This document shows, in pieces, positions 1 to 4,250 of a stretch of DNA of 5,472 nt. The DNA lies in contig DAOVBJ010000076.1 of NCBI GenBank assembly GCA_030670615.1, forward strand, positions 1-5,472, in the 5' to 3' direction. The stretch comes from Candidatus Bathyarchaeota archaeon (GTDB lineage Archaea > Thermoproteota > Bathyarchaeia > RBG-16-48-13 > GCA-020355125). Below the pieces are notes generated by a model. It did no database searches. It was given only the letters and a program-made list of their open reading frames with translations, and was not told the origin of the DNA. The number at the start of each line of letters is the position of its first letter. Position 1 is the first letter of the stretch. A program made the position numbers and the translations under genes.

Positions 1-722
1 TCATCGGTGGCATCGACGGGTTAAATGTCCGGAATCGCGGTGTGACCATTAAGGTCGGCATCTACGACCAGCGAAATCTGAATTATCCCACACCACCCGT
101 GGTGCAGGCCGTGGCCGACGCGTTTACGCGCACCCAACGGATTCTTCTCGTGGAATCAGATAACCATCATGGGACGGCCTTGGAACGCCTACAAGTGTGG
201 AAGACCCTGTTTTCGGATAGGGTCGTGCCGTTCAACCTTTCCACGGATCCCCAAGTCCGAGAGGGCGTGGTCTGCGGGGAGAATATCCGGTTTTCCCACG
301 TCCTGTGTAAACCGAATGTGCTGGTGAGCCTCCACGCTGCACGGAGAGGAACCGCGGGCTCGATTTTTAAGAACTTGCTCGGGTGCATCTCCGACACGAG
401 GAAAGAACGGTTCCACGAAAAGCTGGGTGTGGCGCTCATCGACATCGCATCAGCCGTGGACTGGATCGACTTAGCCGTGATCGATGGCACGTACGTGTAT
501 GGAAGCGAATGGAAGGAAGGAAAACCGCTACAGAGAGAACAGCGCAACTTCCTCATTGTCGGACGCGATCCCGTCGCTGTGGAAACGGTCGGCAGCCTCC
601 TTGTCGGTGAGACTCCCCTCATGATTTCTTCGTTAGCCGTTGCTAAACAGAGGGGGCTCGGAGAAACCGACATCAAGAACATTGAAGTCGTGGGTGAACC
701 ATTAGAAGCCTTCAGTACGTAA
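1..722 (+). CDS. DUF362 family protein, 5' partial (C-terminal 239 residues)
   Basis: The reading frame is open from the left edge (first full codon at 3) to TAA at 720-722. A GTG at 42-44 could be called as the start, but the residues before it (IGGIDGLNVRNRG) match the end of the first helix and the lead into the first strand of DUF362 proteins, so the true start is probably off the window and the GTG is internal. Family landmarks in order are FKNLLG, which matches the LKN-MG motif of the neighbour at 903-1724; VIDGTYVYGSE, matching its VIDGIIAGEGHE; GRDPVAVETVGS, matching GIDPVATDAVGS; and the closing GLGETDIKNIEVVGE. The copy is divergent: KPNY-type and STGITTD-type N-terminal signatures are replaced by KVGIYDQRN and nearby residues. 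There is no CxxCxxC ferredoxin motif. The biochemical role of DUF362 is not settled, so none is assigned. No signal peptide or membrane segment is visible in this part. It converges on a second DUF362 gene 180 bases away. Confidence 0.85.
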   Translation, partial: IGGIDGLNVRNRGVTIKVGIYDQRNLNYPTPPVVQAVADAFTRTQRILLVESDNHHGTALERLQVWKTLFSDRVVPFNLSTDPQVREGVVCGENIRFSHVLCKPNVLVSLHAARRGTAGSIFKNLLGCISDTRKERFHEKLGVALIDIASAVDWIDLAVIDGTYVYGSEWKEGKPLQREQRNFLIVGRDPVAVETVGSLLVGETPLMISSLAVAKQRGLGETDIKNIEVVGEPLEAFST

Positions 723-902
723 GTTCTGCGAGCTAACTACATCGTCCCCACTTAGCAAACCACGAAAACTGGAAAACGTAGACAGACTGTTAAATTGACT
801 GGCGTGAAACCGTCTTAAAAAGAAGGTACAGTCGTCAGTCGATTCTAAAGTCTACGGATCCCGAATATACGGCGATGCCATCGATGTTTAAGCTGGACCT
901 CG

Positions 903-1724
903 CTATCGACGAAACCTAACTTTGACCGCCTCGATGGATTCGCCGAGCACCGTTATCTTCTCTAGGTCGTAGGTTCCGAGGCCCTTGTCCGCTGCAAAGC
1001 GGAGATGTCGAACCGACTCAGGGGGAACCCCCATGACTGCGGAGCCGACGGCGTCTGTGGCCACGGGGTCGATTCCCGCGATGACGAGGTCCATCTCCAC
1101 GGGGCTGCCCCGCGTTTCGTGGCCTTCTCCCGCGATGATGCCGTCGATCACGGCTATGGTGGGCGTAACTATGGAGGCGAGGTCCGCAATGTTTTGGCTA
1201 AGTCGTCCGTTGTGCATAATGCCTTTCGAGGCCAAAGCCCCCATCATGTTCTTCAGGCTCAAGGTCACCGTGGCACTCCCGTGGATCTTGAGCTTGGGCA
1301 CGCTGATGATTGTGGTCTCTAACGCCGTCTTCGCGACTCGAACCCTCGTCAGCGACAACGGCTCAGGGGGGTTCACGGTGACAAAGGCGTCTTTATTCAA
1401 GTCCACGAGCTTCACGCCCCAGCGTTCAGCAATCGCGTCGATGCCGGCAACGGAGAAGGCGTGAAGGGTGTCAGCCCACCCACTCCCCTCACCAACCACA
1501 ATCTCATCGACCCCTCGCGCCCTCAAAAACGTGATAACTCCTTCAACGACTCTGGCGTCAGTCGTGATTCCCGTCGAGGGCGGGCTGGAATTGATGTAGT
1601 TGGGCTTAATCAAAACCGGCTTCTTCGCGGAGAGAACTCTGTCCACTTCAGAACCTATCAATTCCAGAGCTTTAACCGTCGTTTCAACGGGGTTCGTCCC
1701 CTTAACAATGGCAACAACACTCAT
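903..1724 (-). CDS. DUF362 family protein, complete (273 aa)
   Basis: The frame could open with TTG at 1742, but ATG at 1722-1724 is chosen: it is preceded by GAGGTG with a 6-base spacer, and the protein then begins MSVVAIVKG, a normal strand opening for the family. Stop is TAG at 903-905. Landmarks: KPNYINSSPPSTGITTD (about residues 40-56), GEGSG (78-82), VPKLKIH (142-148), SLKNMMG (156-162), IDGIIAGEGHETRG (about 193-206), GIDPVATDAVGS (217-228) and GLGTYDLEKITVLGE (about 248-262). These are the conserved blocks of DUF362 (PF04015). The length suits a single-domain member without the ferredoxin module some relatives carry. It is predicted to be cytoplasmic, with no signal peptide or membrane helix. 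Function is unknown in general. The facing gene at the left edge is a divergent paralogue with the same block order. Upstream on the same strand are a short inverted repeat and a weak TATA-like site, so it probably has its own promoter. Confidence 0.92.
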   Translation of the reverse strand: MSVVAIVKGTNPVETTVKALELIGSEVDRVLSAKKPVLIKPNYINSSPPSTGITTDARVVEGVITFLRARGVDEIVVGEGSGWADTLHAFSVAGIDAIAERWGVKLVDLNKDAFVTVNPPEPLSLTRVRVAKTALETTIISVPKLKIHGSATVTLSLKNMMGALASKGIMHNGRLSQNIADLASIVTPTIAVIDGIIAGEGHETRGSPVEMDLVIAGIDPVATDAVGSAVMGVPPESVRHLRFAADKGLGTYDLEKITVLGESIEAVKVRFRR

Positions 1725-1730
1725 CACATC

Positions 1731-1736
1731 CACCTC
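1731..1736 (-). promoter_or_regulatory. Ribosome binding site GAGGTG of the complete DUF362 gene
   Basis: GAGGTG sits 6 bases before ATG 1722-1724. It falls inside the longer TTG-initiated frame, which favours the ATG over the TTG at 1742 as the real start. Confidence 0.7.
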
Positions 1737-1764
1737 ATTCAAAAAAGCTTCATATTCTTAAAAC

Positions 1765-1781
1765 CGGAGTCTTACACTCCG
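1765..1781. repeat. Perfect inverted repeat in the DUF362 leader
   Basis: CGGAGT and ACTCCG form a perfect 6-bp dyad around a 5-base centre (CTTAC). It lies about 40 bases upstream of the DUF362 start. It could be an operator for a dimeric regulator or a small leader hairpin. The sequence cannot decide between them. Confidence 0.4.
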
Positions 1782-1806
1782 ACATCTGACAATACGGCAA
1801 CCACGT

Positions 1807-1814
1807 CATAAAAA
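1807..1814 (-). promoter_or_regulatory. Possible TATA box for the DUF362 gene
   Basis: On the minus strand the sequence reads TTTTTATG, a weak match to the archaeal TATA consensus. A start about 25 bases downstream would give a leader of roughly 60 bases that begins just before the 1765-1781 dyad. A second weak candidate (TTTTAAGAATATG, near 1750-1763) would leave almost no leader before the ribosome binding site. Confidence 0.25.
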
Positions 1815-1868
1815 GCCTTCCACCCAGACATAGTTGAATCCAGTCACAAATCACAATAACCGCTTCTA

Positions 1869-2056
1869 ATCAATCTCGATACCCAACCTTCGCTATCTCC
1901 TCAACCCAGATGTCAACTCCACCTTTATGCCAGTGACCTGAGACAAAAATCGGTTCTTAACTTGCATGTATCTGAAATATACTTCTATTCAATTTCCGCT
2001 TGTACTTTCTGCTCTGGATTCCACATCCTCTCTTCTCCGCCGATACCAATCTTCAT
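1869..2056 (-). pseudogene. Decayed SLOG/DUF2493-like Rossmann-fold gene
   Basis: The remnant starts at ATG 2054-2056 behind a strong AAGGAGGT (2064-2071). The first frame reads MKIGIGGEERMWNPEQKV and on to AEIE, then TAG at 1985-1987. A second frame continues EVYFRYMQVKN (1985-1953). A third reads EPIFVSGHWHKGGVDIWVEE, then IAK (1956-1888). Dropping one G then gives LGIEID (1886-1869). Joined, these pieces have the order and spacing of archaeal SLOG-superfamily (DUF2493-like) proteins: an MKIGI opening, a proline-started first helix, the VSG-x-GG(V/I)DIWAEE nucleotide-loop block, then LGIE. Three frame changes in under 200 bases indicate a decayed gene rather than a living one. The C-terminal half is not recognisable; residues before 1866 (for example EAVIVICDW) may belong to it. 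Its start overlaps the stop of the small gene upstream as ATGA, so the two were probably translated together. Related proteins are proposed to bind nucleotides or nucleotide-derived ligands; no activity is claimed here. Confidence 0.6.
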
Positions 2057-2352
2057 TGCGGAGACCTCCTTACCCTTCTTCCCACAGCTTTGGGAATGTT
2101 GCAGGTATTCGCCTCCCGTATGGTAATCGTCATCTTGATATCGCACTCAGTAGTTTCCAACTTAACATTGAATCCTAGCTGCCAAAGCGCATCCATCAAC
2201 TTAAGCAAGTTATCGGGATTATCGTGCCACCAGTTATCTCTCTTCTCCTCTTCCTTCATGAAGTCATCCCCAAATATCATGTTTAACATTATAGGCGTAA
2301 GCAACACGTGGAAAGAAGCGAAGAGCCTTCTCCTTCGCGGCTTCACGGGCAT
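2053..2352 (-). CDS. Small hypothetical protein (99 aa, or 68 aa from an internal start)
   Basis: No family is recognised. Stop is TGA at 2053-2055. Two starts are plausible. ATG 2350-2352 lies just after the transcription start predicted from a TATA box at 2378-2384, so it could be read from a leaderless mRNA; the product begins MPVKPRRRRL with a basic, then hydrophobic stretch. ATG 2257-2259 is preceded by GGGGATGA and gives MKEEEKRDNWWHDNPDN, which looks more like a normal globular start. From there a predicted helix (NLLKLMDALWQLGF) is followed by two likely strands (NVKLETTE and DIKMTITIRE) and a basic tail (GRRVRRS). The best argument that it is real is the ATGA overlap with the next gene, whose ribosome binding site is embedded in the tail codons. 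That partner is now a pseudogene, so this gene may also be drifting. The plus-strand frame over it is Ser/Leu-rich and looks like an antisense shadow. Confidence 0.5.
   Translation of the reverse strand: MPVKPRRRRLFASFHVLLTPIMLNMIFGDDFMKEEEKRDNWWHDNPDNLLKLMDALWQLGFNVKLETTECDIKMTITIREANTCNIPKAVGRRVRRSPQ
2064..2071 (-). promoter_or_regulatory. Strong ribosome binding site inside the end of the small hypothetical gene
   Basis: AAGGAGGT lies 7 bases before ATG 2054-2056 of the broken SLOG-like gene, within the last codons of the upstream gene. This is the best Shine-Dalgarno match on the minus strand of the window and identifies a real former translation start. Confidence 0.65.
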
Positions 2353-2374
2353 GACAGTTAGCTAGCATCAGAAC

Positions 2375-2387
2375 GCGAATATAACCC
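2375..2387 (-). promoter_or_regulatory. Archaeal TATA box for the small hypothetical gene
   Basis: The minus strand reads GGGTTATATTCGC, with TTATATT at 2378-2384. The usual 25-27 base spacing places transcription start near 2355, almost on the ATG at 2352. This supports leaderless initiation there, or a leader of about 100 bases if the ATG at 2259 is used. Confidence 0.4.
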
Positions 2388-2470
2388 ACAAAAGGCAACT
2401 CACAATACGGTAATGATGAATCAAAAGCTCAGCTAGCCACGGTGAAGAGAAAAGGATCGTGTGTGAAGGG

Positions 2471-2740
2471 CTATGAAGAAATTGGGTTGAGTGGACGCAG
2501 GTAGTCTTTGAGGCCTTGGAAATACTTGATGTAATCCACGCCCTTCTCAGTCGTCCTGAAGAACCTGCTTCCCCCATTGGGCCCCTTCAGCAACCCCGAG
2601 TTTATGAGGCGGTCCAGATACTTCTTGCCGATCTTGAAGTTCAAATTAGCTTTATACACGATGTGGGACTTCTTCGCCCCATTCCTCGCCACTTGCAAAA
2701 TGGCAGCGGATATCTCAATATCACTTCGTTTACCGTTCAT
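2471..2740 (-). CDS. Archaeal winged-helix DNA-binding protein (89 aa)
   Basis: ATG at 2738-2740, TAG at 2471-2473. The protein is a single winged helix-turn-helix of the short archaeal type (resembling PF14947, HTH_45). The first helix is about residues 7-19 (DIEISAAILQVAR). The NGAKKSHIVYKANLNF block (20-35) holds the second helix and turn. The recognition helix is about 36-50 (IGKKYLDRLINSGLL). A glycine-rich wing (PNGGSRFFRTTEKG, 54-67) and a last helix (VDYIKYFQGLKDYL) follow. The R/K-S-x-x-E/D-I start, NGA-K-x-x-I-x-Y-x-A-N-L-x-F/Y block and TEKG motif are typical of this family, which is common and multi-copy in archaea. It should bind DNA, probably as a dimer through the last helix, as a transcription regulator. 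Targets are unknown; its own promoter or the decayed neighbours are candidates by position only. It stands alone on the minus strand, with its own TATA-like site upstream. Confidence 0.85.
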   Translation of the reverse strand: MNGKRSDIEISAAILQVARNGAKKSHIVYKANLNFKIGKKYLDRLINSGLLKGPNGGSRFFRTTEKGVDYIKYFQGLKDYLRPLNPISS

Positions 2741-2750
2741 TTTAAATTAG

Positions 2751-2756
2751 CTCCAC
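2751..2756 (-). promoter_or_regulatory. Possible ribosome binding site of the winged-helix gene
   Basis: GTGGAG lies 10 bases before ATG 2738-2740. The spacing is slightly long, so initiation may be weak or only partly dependent on it. Confidence 0.35.
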
Positions 2757-2783
2757 GTTACGAAGTTATTTTTAGAAATTATG

Positions 2784-2793
2784 TTATTAAAGG
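2784..2793 (-). promoter_or_regulatory. Probable TATA box of the winged-helix gene
   Basis: The minus strand reads CCTTTAATAA. Standard archaeal spacing predicts a start near 2762, giving a leader of about 20 bases that contains the GTGGAG motif. Confidence 0.4.
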
Positions 2794-2914
2794 GTATTCT
2801 AACGAAAATGGAAAGCGTTTTCCGCTTATAGACAAAAGCACGACTTTTTTCCCAAAACCGGAAAAACGAGTTTTGAGAAAAAGCATCCCTCTTTTCTAGG
2901 TCAAAGCATTTGTA

Positions 2915-2940
2915 CCATCATTTTTGGACAAGAATGATGG
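2915..2940. repeat. Strong 11-bp hairpin or dyad
   Basis: CCATCATTTTT pairs with AAGAATGATGG across a 4-base loop (GGAC). Ten pairs are Watson-Crick and one is a G-U wobble in the plus-strand RNA. The outer 8 bp (CCATCATT/AATGATGG) are perfect and could be an operator for a dimeric regulator. No T-run follows it in either direction, so it is not a classical terminator. Confidence 0.55.
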
Positions 2941-3047
2941 GACGGTTTCAAAGGGGAATCCTAGCTAGAGGTAACTTGACTGTCATCTAGGTTGTTGAGT
3001 GGTTGATGGGAGCGGCCCTGGGCATTGGTGAGGAAAACACCACACGT

Positions 3048-3064
3048 AACAAAAAGAAAAAAGG
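3048..3064 (-). terminator. Archaeal poly-T transcription terminator
   Basis: The minus strand reads CTCCTTTTTTCTTTTTGTT across this position. Archaeal RNA polymerase stops at such oligo-T tracts in the non-template strand. It lies about 120 bases beyond the stop of the gene at 3186-4037 and is the best terminator for it. Confidence 0.5.
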
Positions 3065-3147
3065 AGGGTTAAATGTCCTCAATGTTTTTACAGAGTACGT
3101 GATTGAGTGTACACGTTAGCTTAAGCTTGGTAAAGAAACGCATCTCC

Positions 3148-3184
3148 GTTCTATCCGGCAGAACTCCGTTAGCTTGCTGACGGA
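3148..3184 (-). terminator. Two adjacent stem-loops right after the membrane-protein stop codon
   Basis: The first stem-loop met by the minus-strand transcript is 3165-3184. Its plus-strand halves are TCCGTTAG and CTGACGGA around CTTG, 8 pairs with one wobble on the plus-strand RNA. It begins one base after the TAG at 3186-3188. It is followed directly by GTTCT/AGAAC at 3148-3164 with a 7-base loop. No strong T-run follows at once. They are best read as 3'-end structure protecting or helping to terminate the transcript ahead of the poly-T at 3048-3064. Confidence 0.4.
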
Positions 3185-3185
3185 A

Positions 3186-4037
3186 CTAGAAAGACTGGGG
3201 AGGGACTGTCGTTTTTGGTTTAACAATGAATCCAACTAAGGCAATGGCTGCGCCGATCAACAATACTATGAAGCCATACAGTTGATAGGGGTATTGTGGA
3301 GTCAATTCACTGTGGAAGGTAACGTCATAGGTTCCAGCGGGCAATTCAACGACGAGTCGATAGTCTTCTTCACTGGTGGTGTCAACCGTAAAGGTGGCCT
3401 GCGTGGTCCCATGTGCGCTGTCAATATACGGAATGGCGGCTATAGTAACCATGAACACTTCCGCCGTCACTTCCTCGTCATTCTCATTGGTATTGAACAG
3501 GAGGAAAAAGTAGTCATCATATGTGGATGCTTCAAAATACCCAATGCCATCCGAAAGACTGCCCCACACGAGCGCGTTGTTTTGAAATGTTTCGACCGTA
3601 AGAAATTCTGTCGCTGTCAGATAGCCATTTGTGTCAAATACTCCGAAAATAACTGGAGCGCCGCTGTCGACTGACCACGAAAAGGTGAACAACCCTCCTT
3701 CGTCGGCTTCTGCGGTTCCCAAGACATAATAAGAGAACCCTTCAGCGGGGAAGGTTACGTCGATGATATTGCTGTTTACAAGAACAGAATCCAAGCTTGA
3801 ATTAGTCGTAAGGCCCACGAGGACATCTCGTTGCGGAGACGTGCCCGTTACATCAAACTGGGCGGTAACCGTCTCGCCAGCGGGTAAGTGTAAAGGCACG
3901 TCAGGAAGGAGAAAGATTCGTGCAATGTCTTCGGACGCAGAAATGGTTTCATCGATGGTTGTGGTAACCGAGATAGTAGCTAAAAATCCGCCACCAATAA
4001 GAAGAATTATGCCAATAACTAAAAATACTTTGTTCAA
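3186..4037 (-). CDS. Two-transmembrane protein with beta-rich external domain (283 aa)
   Basis: The start is TTG at 4035-4037. A stop codon (TAA) lies directly upstream in frame, and GGAGTGA is placed 8 bases before the TTG, so this non-ATG start is well supported. Stop is TAG at 3186-3188. Residues 4-23 (FLVIGIILLIGGGFLATIS) form an N-terminal membrane helix or uncleaved signal anchor. Residues about 253-272 (LYGFIVLLIGAAIALVGFIV) form a second helix, followed by a short cytoplasmic tail (KPKTTVPPQSF). Between them is an acidic, Thr/Val/Phe-rich region, predicted to be beta-sandwich and outside the cell. It looks like two similar beta modules: LPAGETVTAQFDV near 51-63 and LPAGTYDVTFHS near 232-243 mark equivalent strands. 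One N-glycosylation sequon (NSS, 79-81) is seen. The layout resembles many archaeal membrane-anchored beta-domain proteins of unknown function; no named family is claimed. The upstream gene on the same strand encodes a surface protein, which suggests an envelope role. Confidence 0.8.
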   Translation of the reverse strand: MNKVFLVIGIILLIGGGFLATISVTTTIDETISASEDIARIFLLPDVPLHLPAGETVTAQFDVTGTSPQRDVLVGLTTNSSLDSVLVNSNIIDVTFPAEGFSYYVLGTAEADEGGLFTFSWSVDSGAPVIFGVFDTNGYLTATEFLTVETFQNNALVWGSLSDGIGYFEASTYDDYFFLLFNTNENDEEVTAEVFMVTIAAIPYIDSAHGTTQATFTVDTTSEEDYRLVVELPAGTYDVTFHSELTPQYPYQLYGFIVLLIGAAIALVGFIVKPKTTVPPQSF

Positions 4038-4045
4038 TTACGAGT

Positions 4046-4052
4046 TCACTCC
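4046..4052 (-). promoter_or_regulatory. Ribosome binding site supporting a TTG start
   Basis: GGAGTGA lies 8 bases before TTG 4035-4037 and fits the archaeal GGAGGTGA consensus at 7 of 8 positions with one base missing. It decides the start of the two-membrane-segment protein. Confidence 0.65.
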
Positions 4053-4078
4053 GAATTTCCTAGTGTCTACAAGCCCGC

Positions 4079-4086
4079 ATTATAAA
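4079..4086 (-). promoter_or_regulatory. Archaeal TATA box of the membrane-protein gene
   Basis: The minus strand reads TTTATAAT, nearly the consensus, preceded by AGAAATC as a possible BRE. Normal spacing gives a start near 4057 and a leader of about 20 bases holding GGAGTGA. It shows that this gene has its own promoter and does not depend on the surface-protein gene upstream. Confidence 0.65.
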
Positions 4087-4250
4087 GATTTCTGAAGTAG
4101 AGTTCAAGGATCCATTAAACCGTAAAAGAGAATTGGGATAGAAGAGTTCCAGGTAGTGGTTTTTGGTTTAGAGATAAAAAGCATTCTAAATCGAGCCTTG
4201 CTATTTTTACATCAAACGCTTAAGTCTCATAGAGTGTGAGTGGTATTGGG

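Larger units (their letters stand above)
2741..3185. other. 445-base intergenic region without a convincing gene
   Basis: This AT-rich stretch separates the winged-helix gene from the two-membrane-segment protein. It contains the winged-helix promoter (2784-2793), a long hairpin (2915-2940), oligo-T tracts on the minus strand (best at 3048-3064), a short plus-strand start with a strong ribosome binding site (3061-3075) and two adjacent stem-loops (3148-3184). A plus-strand frame runs through much of it but is broken by two TAG codons. No tRNA, rRNA or known riboswitch was recognised. Confidence 0.6.

Noticed and set aside
42..44. GTG as start of the left-edge DUF362 gene
   Set aside because: The in-frame residues before it fit the family, there is no stop upstream, and no convincing ribosome binding site precedes it.
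167..682. Minus-strand frame of 171 codons
   Set aside because: It is antisense to the left-edge DUF362 gene, which carries clear family motifs.
985..1464. Plus-strand frame of 159 codons
   Set aside because: It is the antisense of the well-supported DUF362 gene; the composition fits a shadow of that coding strand.
1740..1742. TTG as start of the complete DUF362 gene
   Set aside because: The ATG six codons later has a well-spaced GAGGTG, and the extra residues do not belong to the family N-terminus.
2000..2365. Plus-strand frame of 121 codons opposite the small hypothetical gene
   Set aside because: It is Ser/Leu-rich with no recognisable motif, has no ribosome binding site, and lies opposite a minus-strand gene with a TATA box and a coupled downstream start.
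2516..2899. Plus-strand frame of 127 codons
   Set aside because: It runs opposite the winged-helix gene and into its AT-rich promoter, with no family signal.
2941..2965. GGTTTCAAAGG resembling a tRNA T-arm
   Set aside because: No matching acceptor stem, D-arm or anticodon arm is found around it.
3211..4170. 12-base direct repeat GTTTTTGGTTTA at 3211-3222 and 4159-4170, flanking the membrane-protein gene
   Set aside because: It is short and low-complexity, one copy is inside coding sequence, and there is no terminal inverted repeat or transposase. Chance is the simpler explanation.
4167..4190. Inverted repeat TTTAGA/TCTAAA with a T-run between the arms
   Set aside because: Six AT-rich pairs around a 12-base centre are expected by chance in this spacer; there is no link to a gene end or start.
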